A DNA stretch of 64,000 nt, taken from positions 62,127-126,126 of the forward strand of contig LDXJ01000060.1 of assembly GCA_001029295.1 (NCBI GenBank), written 5' to 3'. Shown piece after piece: positions 8,518-16,084 of this stretch. The position numbers and the translations under genes are program-made. Source of the stretch: Peptococcaceae bacterium CEB3. GTDB lineage: Bacteria > Bacillota > Desulfitobacteriia > Desulfitobacteriales > Desulfitobacteriaceae. Within the stretch, counting starts at the first letter, position 1, and every line of letters starts with the position of its first letter. The notes beneath the pieces were generated by a model. The model ran no database searches, was not told the DNA's origin, and saw nothing but the letters and a program-made list of their open reading frames with translations.

Positions 8518-9762
8518 TTAAAGTCTGAAGACTTTCCAGAGCAGTCCCGGCGGCGTGACTTTCTGCACCGTACGCAAGGGGATGGTTTGGACTTGACTGC
8601 CCGCTTGTACTTTCAAGTTCGCGGCTTGATCGGCGGCTGCCAGCGGGAGTTGACTGTGCAGAAGCTGAACGGAGTACTGAACTTTGAGGCCGGGGTAGCC
8701 GAAAACCCGAACCGGCTGGGTCGTCTTTAAAGCACTGGCAGTGTGCCAGGCCGTGGTTATTTGAGCAAAGCCCGCGGCAGGCTGAGCCAAGGTGTAGGAT
8801 TTGAACTCGGGACGTACTTGATCAAGCATTTGCACGGTGGCGTCGAAGGCACTCTTCAAGGACAGAGCGGTTTTCTGACCAAGGACCGCGCCGATGATAT
8901 AGTGGGTGTCGCTCCCTTCGACGACCGGAGTGGCCGAGATGAAACAGCCGCCGGCCTCTGAGGTGGAGCCTGTCTTGATTCCGACGATGCCGTGTTTGCC
9001 CAGCATTCCATCCACGTTAAAGACCTTGCCAGCCACAGGCAGGGTGGCTTGAGGCATGGCGACGATCGTGCGGAAAGCGCGGTCCTGCATCGCCATTTGG
9101 GCCAGTTTGATTTGGTCCACCGCGTTGCTCACAGTGGCCGGACTGACTCCGCTGGGATCGGCGTAGTGAGTGGATGTCATCTTTAGGGATTTAGCGGTCT
9201 CATTCATCTTACCCACGAAAGCCGACTCCGATCCCGCAACCCAGCGGGCCAAAGTATCCGCGATGTTGTCACCCGAAGGGAGGAGGAGACCCTCAAGAAG
9301 TTGTCTCTCCGTCAGTTGTTCTCCCTGGGTCACTTTGAGAACAGAATAATTGTTCTTGAGGCCGCTTTGATAATCAGCCACATCTTGGGCCGTCATCGTC
9401 AAAACGGGTCCGTTTGCTCCCGGCTGCAAAGGGTGGGCTTTTAGGACCAGATAGGCGGTCATGATCTTGGCCACGCTGGCGATGGCGACAGGGGCTTGAT
9501 CAGGCGAGGAGGCGACGACGCCCAAATTCTCGGTTCCGACAGCGGCTTCTCCCTGCGTGGGGAAAGTGACGGCAAATTTGCCGGGTAAAACGCTGCCCGC
9601 TGTGACGGGTGCCGCGGCCACCGGCTGGTAGGGGCGGTTGAGCTGGGCAAAGCCCGCTCCCACAACGGCCAAAACAATGACCACGATGAGAAGAATTTTT
9701 AGGTAGAAGCCTTTGAACAATGGAGATTTACCTTGTTGGGGAGACGGCTGCGGTAAAGACAT
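8518..9762 (-). CDS. D-alanyl-D-alanine carboxypeptidase (serine type)
   Basis: A peptidoglycan-trimming penicillin-binding protein (414 aa) that removes the terminal D-Ala of stem peptides outside the membrane. One N-terminal membrane anchor (about residues 22-40) precedes the peptidase S11 domain. Catalytic motifs are SVAK (Ser96-Lys99) and KTG (263-265); the SxN position reads SGD in PSGDNIAD (163-166), so Asp replaces Asn unless the neighbouring Asn166 serves. The start at 9762 follows AGGAGGGC. The gene is monocistronic and diverges from the chemoreceptor gene. Confidence 0.88.
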   Translation of the reverse strand: MSLPQPSPQQGKSPLFKGFYLKILLIVVIVLAVVGAGFAQLNRPYQPVAAAPVTAGSVLPGKFAVTFPTQGEAAVGTENLGVVASSPDQAPVAIASVAKIMTAYLVLKAHPLQPGANGPVLTMTAQDVADYQSGLKNNYSVLKVTQGEQLTERQLLEGLLLPSGDNIADTLARWVAGSESAFVGKMNETAKSLKMTSTHYADPSGVSPATVSNAVDQIKLAQMAMQDRAFRTIVAMPQATLPVAGKVFNVDGMLGKHGIVGIKTGSTSEAGGCFISATPVVEGSDTHYIIGAVLGQKTALSLKSAFDATVQMLDQVRPEFKSYTLAQPAAGFAQITTAWHTASALKTTQPVRVFGYPGLKVQYSVQLLHSQLPLAAADQAANLKVQAGSQVQTIPLRTVQKVTPPGLLWKVFRL

Positions 9763-9805
9763 AATGCCCTCCTGAATGTTGGTTGAATTTATTTTACCGT
9801 ATTTT

Positions 9806-9834
9806 ATTCTACAGGGAATCAAGCCATTCGACAA
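9806..9834 (-). promoter_or_regulatory. Candidate promoter of the carboxypeptidase gene
   Basis: On the minus strand, TTGTCG (9834-9829) and TAGAAT (9811-9806) are 17 bp apart, about 45 bp ahead of the start codon. Confidence 0.45.
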
Positions 9835-10249
9835 GACACGAAACCTGCCAGATCTGCAAAATAGCCCCTGCCGGAGCAGGAAAAGACGCGGGCGAAGCAA
9901 AATGACGAGCTTTTTTTGGTCTGCCCGGGAAAGCCGGATTTATCTAAGGGCAAAGCGGCCCAGAAGAAAAATGGGCGTCGGGATTAAGTCAAGGGTGAGC
10001 CCGGACGATATCTAATATAGCCGGCGCTCCATTAAGTAAGACGTTTCGGAATCGCCGCAAAGTGTCGTCATGCGATCCCAAGATGAGTATCAAAGTGGGA
10101 GATTAGTATCAATATGAGACCAGAAAAGAGGCGATTTAAGGAAAAAGTCTTCGGATAAAACCGCGAAAGGAGTAATTTAAGTAAAAAAATGTCTTGCCGT
10201 GCTGCCGGACTGCGCGTTCGGACACGATTGTGCACCCCAGCAAGAAACC
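9835..10249. other. Non-coding gap between divergent genes, with possible activator half-sites
   Basis: I see no supported gene. Close to the sigma-54 promoter, the pair TTTAAG...GTCTT occurs twice (TTTAAG at 10135 and 10176; GTCTT at 10147 and 10191). The same two half-motifs make up the repeat array upstream of the dpaL sigma-54 promoter, so these may be binding sites for the same activator. Confidence 0.35.
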
Positions 10250-10266
10250 TTGGCACGAAACTTGCC
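10250..10266 (+). promoter_or_regulatory. Sigma-54 promoter of the chemoreceptor gene
   Basis: TTGGCACGAAACTTGCC matches the sigma-54 consensus TGGCACG-N4-TTGC, with exactly 10 bp between the GG and GC dinucleotides. The start codon of the receptor gene is 67 bp downstream. Confidence 0.8.
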
Positions 10267-10332
10267 GTGGCTTCATAAGTCAGAAGGTCTTCGTAGGGAA
10301 ATGTTGAAAGTGTCGTAAGAGGAGGTATTCCG

Positions 10333-12024
10333 TTGAAGAGAAAGTTGGCCCGGCTAATGGCAGCCATTTTGCTTGTTTTTATTTTTATCCAAGGGGGATT
10401 CCAGCTTCTGCAGGTGCTCACCGGAAAGATGTCTTATTACTGGATTCTGTCGGGGGTTCTGATTGAAGGGGGAGTCGTCTTTTTCCTGGTTTGGAAGAGC
10501 ATTATCCGGCCCTTGACGGCATCCGACCGGATCGCCACGGAAATCTCACTGGGGGATTATTTTCAAGAAGTTCCCCAAAACTCGGGCCTTTTTCAGAGCC
10601 TGCTGGCGGCTATGGCGAAAGTTCAAGAGAGCATTCATTTATTCTTAGGCTCAGCGGTCGGCTTATCTGTGAAAGTGCATACCACGGCGGACGAGATCTT
10701 CCAAGCTTTTTTGGAAACTCAAGCGGGGACTGAGGAGGTTACGGCCAGTGTGACCCAAATAGCGGAACAGAACAGCCGCCAGGCGGTCTTAGCGGAGGAG
10801 ATACATCGGTTGGTGGCTTCACTCGGCGAGCACTCGGGACAGGCGCGGGAGCAAGCGGGGGAGTTGTCTCAAGAGGCAGAGGAGACGAGGAGATCGTCGG
10901 CAAAAGGGGTGGAGACCACCCGCCTTTTAACGGAAACAATGGGTTTTATGCGAGAAAACGCGGCTAAGACGCACGAGGCGGTGAAGCGCCTCAGCAGCGA
11001 GTCCGAAGGGATCGGGGGTGTGCTGAAGCTGATCGAGGGGATTGCGGGCCAGACTTCCTTGCTGGCTTTAAACGCGGCGATTGAAGCGGCTCGCGCGGGG
11101 GAAGCGGGTCGTGGATTTTCCGTCGTGGCTGAAGAAGTGAAGAAATTGGCCGAACAATCCAGCCAACACGTTCGGGAGATCCGCAACAATCTGGAGGGGA
11201 TTACCGAAGGCATAGAGCGGGTCGAAAAGGCCGAAAACGCCTTGTCAGAGCATCTACGGGCAAGCGTGGAAGCCGTCAGCCAAGCGACAGGGATTTTTGA
11301 CGGGGTGGCGGGCGCTGTGCGGACAATGAGCGGGAAGGTCGAAATTATCGTTTCCGCTGTGCAAAACATAGGGGAGAGCGCCATTGACTTGCAGGCGCAA
11401 AGTGAGGAAATCGCGGCCGTGACCCAGGCGACGGCCGCCAGTGCCGAGGAGGTGTCCGCGGCGATGGAGGAGCAGAGTAGGGTTTTAGAAATAAACGGCA
11501 CGGTTTTGGCCGAACTGACGGAATCCGCCAACGAGTTGCAGCAGTGGGTGGCGGAAAAAGCTTTGAACCAGACTCTGGTGACCCGAAGCAAACGCTTCCG
11601 GAGGTTTGACGCGGAAAAGGAGCTCACTCGGGAGGATTTGGACCGCTTAAAGCGGGAGTTGGATGTGGATGACATTTACTTGACAGACCGGGACGGCATT
11701 TTTTCTTTGGCGACCCAGAAATCTATCGAAGGAAGCTCGATTTTTCCGCTCAACGACCAGTTCCGACGGGTGGCAGCGGGGGAAATCCCTGATTATATCA
11801 CGCCAATCATCGAGAGAGTGGAGGACAAGCAACGGTTTAAATTTGTAGTCGCCCCCCGGCCCAACGGCCGGGGTCTTATGGAGTTGGCCTTGTCGGCTGA
11901 CCGGATTCTCAATTTGAAATCAGAGTCGCAAGACTTGACACTTCAGCAGAAGGCGGGAGAGGTGCGACGAAAGACGAATATCCAAGGAAACCAGAGCCCC
12001 ACGGTCACGGGACGGCTGTCTTGA
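10333..12024 (+). CDS. Methyl-accepting chemotaxis protein with C-terminal cytoplasmic sensor-like domain
   Basis: A 563-aa chemoreceptor. Two membrane helices (about residues 6-28 and 35-58) are joined by only a few residues, so there is no extracellular ligand domain. The signalling hairpin with the conserved tip (IEGIAGQTSLLALNAAIEAA near residues 235-255) and flanking coiled coils follow. Unusually, about 130 residues come after the signalling domain, with a compact segment (DDIYLTDRDGIFSLAT...FKFVVAPRPNGRGLMELAL) that resembles a small sensor fold. The TTG start at 10333 follows GAGGAGG. A sigma-54 promoter drives it and the xanthine dehydrogenase operon follows, so a role in purine taxis is inferred. 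Confidence 0.87.
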   Translation: MKRKLARLMAAILLVFIFIQGGFQLLQVLTGKMSYYWILSGVLIEGGVVFFLVWKSIIRPLTASDRIATEISLGDYFQEVPQNSGLFQSLLAAMAKVQESIHLFLGSAVGLSVKVHTTADEIFQAFLETQAGTEEVTASVTQIAEQNSRQAVLAEEIHRLVASLGEHSGQAREQAGELSQEAEETRRSSAKGVETTRLLTETMGFMRENAAKTHEAVKRLSSESEGIGGVLKLIEGIAGQTSLLALNAAIEAARAGEAGRGFSVVAEEVKKLAEQSSQHVREIRNNLEGITEGIERVEKAENALSEHLRASVEAVSQATGIFDGVAGAVRTMSGKVEIIVSAVQNIGESAIDLQAQSEEIAAVTQATAASAEEVSAAMEEQSRVLEINGTVLAELTESANELQQWVAEKALNQTLVTRSKRFRRFDAEKELTREDLDRLKRELDVDDIYLTDRDGIFSLATQKSIEGSSIFPLNDQFRRVAAGEIPDYITPIIERVEDKQRFKFVVAPRPNGRGLMELALSADRILNLKSESQDLTLQQKAGEVRRKTNIQGNQSPTVTGRLS

Positions 12025-12051
12025 GGGTACCCTCGGGTCACAAGCGAGAAG

Positions 12052-12068
12052 TTGGCACAATATTTGCA
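12052..12068 (+). promoter_or_regulatory. Sigma-54 promoter of the xdhA-xdhB-xdhC-ygfK operon
   Basis: TTGGCACAATATTTGCA fits TGGCAC-N5-TTGCA, with 10 bp between GG and GC. It is 116 bp ahead of xdhA. Confidence 0.8.
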
Positions 12069-12183
12069 TCAGACAAAAGTTCAAAGGCTGGAAGATTCAA
12101 ACACTGTTTGGAGTAAAGCAAGGCCGGACGCGGCTCACAGGGTGAATCTCGTTCGGGTAGGGTAGAAGGCGGAGGCGAAGAAA

Positions 12184-14475
12184 ATGGCCTATGATACGGT
12201 GGGACAGAGAGAAATAAGAGTGGACGCGGTGGCCAAGGTGACCGGCAAGGCGAAATACACCGCTGATTTCCGCGAACGGGACTTGCTGGTCGGGAAAATC
12301 TTGCGCAGTCCCTATGCACATGCTTGGGTGCGCCACATCGACAGTGAGCGGGCGCAAGCTTTGCCTGGTGTGGAGGCGGTTCTTACTTACGCGGATGTTC
12401 CCCATATCAAATTCTCGACGGCGGGGCATCCCTATTCCTTGGACCCCGGACACAGAGACAAAGAAGATCGTTTGATTTTGACGGATAAGGCGCGCTTTGT
12501 CGGGGACGCGGTGGCTGCCGTGGTGGCGGCTGACGAACTCATTGCGGAAAAAGCTCTCCGACTGATTGAGGTGGAATATGAGCCCCTGGAAGTTTTGACA
12601 TCCCCCGAGGCGGCCATGCGGGAAGATGCCCCTCTGATTCACGAGGTGAAGCGCAATATCCTGTCGACGTTCGGCTATGAGTTTGGTGACCTGGACAAGG
12701 CCTTCGCCGACGCGGACCGGATCTTTGAGGGAGAATATCAAACGAGTGTGGTCCAGCACTGTCAGATGGAAAACCAAATTGCCACTGCTTATGTAGATGA
12801 AAACGGCCGGATCGTAATCACGACTTCGACCCAGATCCCGCACATCGTGCGTCGGATCGTGGCTCAGGCTCTGGGGATACCCTGGGGCAAGGTCCGGGTC
12901 TTGAAACCGTACATCGGAGGGGGGTTCGGCAACAAACAAGACGTTTGTGTGGAACCTTTGGCCGCAGTGATGACCTTGGCGGTGGGGGGGAGGCCGGTGC
13001 GGCTGGAACTGTCCCGGGAAGAGTGTATGATCGATACTCGGACCAGGCATGCGATTCAGTACCGGATTAAGACAGGAGTGAAGCGCGACGGAAAAATCAC
13101 AGGTATCCGGATCGAGGCGATCTCCAATACGGGGGCTTACGCTTCCCATGGGCACTCGATTGCCAGCAGCGGCGGCGGGAAATTCCGCTACCTTTATCAA
13201 GTGGATGCCCTTAAATATGAACCGGTGACCGTTTACACCAATCTGCCGGTGGCTGGGGCCATGCGCGGTTACGGGACGCCGCAGATTTTCTATGCCTTCG
13301 AGTGCCACATGGAAGATATTGCCCGCGGCCTCGGCCTGGACCCGATCGCTCTGCACAAGCTGAATTTCGTGGAGACCGGGTTTGTGGATCCGATCGGAAA
13401 AAACAAGGTCCTGTCCTGCGGGATTCGTGAATGTGTCGACAAAGGGCGGGAAATGATAAAGTGGGATCTGAAGAAGAAATTGTATAAAAACGAGAGCGGG
13501 GACAAACGCCGGGGGCTGGGCATGGCCTGCTTCAGTTATCAATCGGGAACTCACCCTGTAAACCTGGAGATAGCTGGGGCCCGAATCGTGCTCAACCAGG
13601 ACGGTTCGGTCCAATTGCAGGTGGGAGCCACCGAAATCGGGCAAGGGAGCGATACGGTCTTCGGTCAGATGGTGGCGGAAGTCCTGGGTCTTCCCCTGGA
13701 CATGGTGCATGTGGTTTCAACTCAGGATACGGATCTCAGTCCTTTCGATACGGGGGCTTACGCTTCGAGGCAGACTTATATTACCGGGATGGCGGTCAAG
13801 AAAGCGGCGGAAGAGGTGAAAGCCAAAATCCTGGACTTTGTTTGGGGTATGACCGATACTCCGGCCCAGGCATTGGATCTGAAAGGGCAGAAGGTGATCT
13901 ACAAGCATTCCGGTGAGGTGCTCATGCCTTTGGCGGAGGTCGCTTTGCAGACCTACTATGACCCGGTTTTCGCCCGCCCGATCACGAGTGATACGAGTAA
14001 TAACGCGCGCGTCAATGCTATGTCCTACGGGGTAACTTTCGCGGAAGTAGAGGTTGATCTGAAGACGGGCCAGGTGGGAGTGCTGGAGATTTACAATGTG
14101 CATGATTCCGGCCGGATCATCAATCCGCAGCTAGCCGAAGGGCAGGTGCACGGCGGCGTGAGCATGGGCATCGGTTACGCGCTTTCGGAACAGCTTCTCT
14201 ATGATGAGAAGACGGGCCGGGTGCTCAATAATAATCTGCTGGATTATAAATTGCCGACGATCATGGATACCCCGGAGATAGGGGCCGCTTTTGTGGAGTT
14301 AGACGATCCGACGGGACCTTTCGGGGTCAAGTCTCTGGGTGAGCCACCCGCCATAACCCCGGCCCCCGCCATTCGCAACGCGGTGTTGGACGCGACTGGT
14401 GTAGCTTTCAACCGCTTGCCCATGAATCCGCAAAGGGTTTTTGAAAAGCTGCGGCAAGCCGGAATTGTGGGTTAG
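12184..14475 (+). CDS. xdhA: Xanthine dehydrogenase, molybdopterin-binding subunit
   Basis: The molybdenum-cofactor subunit (763 aa) of a three-subunit xanthine dehydrogenase in the cytosol; it oxidises hypoxanthine/xanthine-type purines at the Mo site. The small N-terminal aldehyde oxidase/xanthine dehydrogenase fold is followed by the two large Mo-binding domains. Visible signatures are QHCQMENQ, GGGFGNKQD, GAMRGYGTPQ (substrate Arg) and GVKSLGEPP with the catalytic Glu. Sequence and length resemble Escherichia coli XdhA. ATG 12184 follows GGCGGAGG. xdhB begins 18 bp later. The first operon gene after the sigma-54 promoter. Confidence 0.93.
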   Translation: MAYDTVGQREIRVDAVAKVTGKAKYTADFRERDLLVGKILRSPYAHAWVRHIDSERAQALPGVEAVLTYADVPHIKFSTAGHPYSLDPGHRDKEDRLILTDKARFVGDAVAAVVAADELIAEKALRLIEVEYEPLEVLTSPEAAMREDAPLIHEVKRNILSTFGYEFGDLDKAFADADRIFEGEYQTSVVQHCQMENQIATAYVDENGRIVITTSTQIPHIVRRIVAQALGIPWGKVRVLKPYIGGGFGNKQDVCVEPLAAVMTLAVGGRPVRLELSREECMIDTRTRHAIQYRIKTGVKRDGKITGIRIEAISNTGAYASHGHSIASSGGGKFRYLYQVDALKYEPVTVYTNLPVAGAMRGYGTPQIFYAFECHMEDIARGLGLDPIALHKLNFVETGFVDPIGKNKVLSCGIRECVDKGREMIKWDLKKKLYKNESGDKRRGLGMACFSYQSGTHPVNLEIAGARIVLNQDGSVQLQVGATEIGQGSDTVFGQMVAEVLGLPLDMVHVVSTQDTDLSPFDTGAYASRQTYITGMAVKKAAEEVKAKILDFVWGMTDTPAQALDLKGQKVIYKHSGEVLMPLAEVALQTYYDPVFARPITSDTSNNARVNAMSYGVTFAEVEVDLKTGQVGVLEIYNVHDSGRIINPQLAEGQVHGGVSMGIGYALSEQLLYDEKTGRVLNNNLLDYKLPTIMDTPEIGAAFVELDDPTGPFGVKSLGEPPAITPAPAIRNAVLDATGVAFNRLPMNPQRVFEKLRQAGIVG

Positions 14476-14493
14476 GAAAAGGGGGTCAGCCAA

Positions 14494-15378
14494 TTGTTTA
14501 ATATTAGCAAGTATGACGAGGCGGGCAGTCTGGACGGGGCTCTGGAGTTCTTGTCCGAGCATCCCGCGGCCAAGGTCATTGCCGGGGGGACGGACGTCGT
14601 GATCAAGATGCAGGGCGGTAAGCTGAGAGAGGTCGAACTCTTCAGCATTCGCGGCCTGGCTGAACTTAAAGGAAGCAAGTGCAGCCCGGACGGTGCGGTG
14701 CTCCTCGGGCCCTTGGTTACTTTCAGCCAAATTGCCGGGGATCCGTTTTTGCAAGACAATATTCCGGTTTTAACTCAGGCGGCCCTCTCGATGGGCGGGC
14801 CGCAAATCCGCAACATCGCGACCATTGGCGGCAATATCTGCAATGGCGCGGTTTCGGCCGACAGCGCCCCCACCCTTTTGGCGCTGAACGCCGAGCTGAG
14901 GTTGCAAAGCGCCCGGGGTGAGAGAAAAGTGCCGCTGCGGGAATTCTATCTCGGTCCCGGTAAGGTGGATCTGCGGCCGGGAGAACTGCTGACCGGGATC
15001 ATGGTTCGCCCGGAGGAATACCTGGGTTATCATGGGCATTATATTAAATTTGCCATGCGCAAGGCGATGGACATCGCCACCTTGGGGGTGAGCGTACTCT
15101 GCCGGGTGGAGGAAGGGAAGGTCTTGCGCGGGGTGAGGATTGCCCTGGGAGTTGCCGCCCCGACCCCCATTCGCTGTCCGGAAGCGGAGGCTTTTGCGGA
15201 GGGCAAAACCGCCTCTGCTGAGACTCTGCGGGAAATCGGCAGGCTGGCGGTTAGGTCGACCAAGGCCCGGACTTCTTGGCGGGCTTCCCAAGAGTACCGG
15301 GAACACCTGGTGGCTGAGCTGGTACCCAGGGCCCTGCAAGAGGCGATGCGGGCGGCCGGAGGTGAAGGGAATGCGTGA
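14494..15378 (+). CDS. xdhB: Xanthine dehydrogenase, FAD-binding subunit
   Basis: The 294-aa FAD subunit passes electrons from the iron-sulfur subunit to NAD or another acceptor. FAD-binding blocks are VIAGGTDVVIKMQGG (about residues 29-43) and IATIGGNICNGAVSADS (about 109-125). It matches E. coli XdhB along its length. The start is TTG at 14494, giving the expected N-terminus (FNISKYDEAGSL) after GGGGG. Its last codons overlap the start of xdhC. Confidence 0.93.
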   Translation: MFNISKYDEAGSLDGALEFLSEHPAAKVIAGGTDVVIKMQGGKLREVELFSIRGLAELKGSKCSPDGAVLLGPLVTFSQIAGDPFLQDNIPVLTQAALSMGGPQIRNIATIGGNICNGAVSADSAPTLLALNAELRLQSARGERKVPLREFYLGPGKVDLRPGELLTGIMVRPEEYLGYHGHYIKFAMRKAMDIATLGVSVLCRVEEGKVLRGVRIALGVAAPTPIRCPEAEAFAEGKTASAETLREIGRLAVRSTKARTSWRASQEYREHLVAELVPRALQEAMRAAGGEGNA

Positions 15379-16084
15379 GGGAAAGGGAATCTCCGAGGCA
15401 ATGAGAATGCCTGGGGTCAAGGGGCTGTCGGAAGCAGAAGGGCTGTCGGAAGCAGAAGGGATGTCCGAAGCAGAAGGGATGTCCGAAGTAAAGGGAATAT
15501 CTGAAGTAGGGGTAATGAGGATGTCTGAGGTAAAAAGAAAGCCTGGGGACGGGACCACTCCGGAAAACGTATTACGGAAGATATCTTTCACCGTGAATGG
15601 CAAGGCTCTGACCTTGTACGTGGATATCAGGGAGTCCCTGCTCGAAGTGTTGAGGGAGCGCTTGGGCTTTACAGGGGTAAAGAAGGGCTGCGGGGTCGGG
15701 GAGTGCGGAGCCTGTACAGTACTCGTCGACGGCACCCCCATTGATTCCTGCATTTATCTCGCCGTCTGGGCGGACGGGAGGGAGATCAGGACTGTTGAGG
15801 GACTGGCCGTCGACGGCCAGCTGAGCCCGGTCCAGGAGGCCTTTGTGGAAGAGGGAGCAATTCAGTGCGGGTTTTGTACCCCTGGCTTGGTGCTTTCGAC
15901 CACCGCGCTGGCGGAAAGCGGCAAGGAGTACAGCCGGGAAGAGATTAAACGGGAACTGTCCGGCCATTTCTGCCGCTGTACGGGTTACCAAAATATCCTT
16001 AAAGCGGCGGAGCGTGCTGTGCATGAGGGCGGCCACCGCTGTGCCCACTGCGAACATGAGCGGGAAGGAGAGAAGCGGATATGA
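15371..16084 (+). CDS. xdhC: Xanthine dehydrogenase, [2Fe-2S] subunit with repetitive N-terminal extension
   Basis: The small electron-transfer subunit (237 aa, versus about 160 in E. coli). Two [2Fe-2S] sets are present: CGVGECGAC plus a later Cys, and CGFCTPG...CRCTGY. The first ~70 residues are an extra low-complexity stretch (GLSEAEGLSEAEGMSEAEG) coded by an 18-nt tandem repeat. ATG 15371 is favoured by GGAGGTG six bases upstream and by the ATGCGTGA overlap with xdhB; ATG 15521, 8 nt after AGGGG, is an alternative that would remove the repeats. It overlaps ygfK by 4 bp. Confidence 0.9.
   Translation: MREGKGISEAMRMPGVKGLSEAEGLSEAEGMSEAEGMSEVKGISEVGVMRMSEVKRKPGDGTTPENVLRKISFTVNGKALTLYVDIRESLLEVLRERLGFTGVKKGCGVGECGACTVLVDGTPIDSCIYLAVWADGREIRTVEGLAVDGQLSPVQEAFVEEGAIQCGFCTPGLVLSTTALAESGKEYSREEIKRELSGHFCRCTGYQNILKAAERAVHEGGHRCAHCEHEREGEKRI
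15422..15510 (+). repeat. 18-nt tandem repeat inside xdhC
   Basis: Units GGGCTGTCGGAAGCAGAA at 15422 and 15440 are identical. 15458 and 15476 are close variants starting GGGATGTCC, and a decayed fifth copy begins at 15494. The period of six codons keeps the frame open. Confidence 0.85.

Noticed and set aside
12097-13710. Long open frame (537 codons) on the minus strand
   Set aside because: It is antisense to xdhA and has no recognisable domain.
15140-15370. Longer start for xdhC reaching into xdhB
   Set aside because: The upstream part is an out-of-frame copy of xdhB codons; GGAGGTG before ATG 15371 marks the better start.
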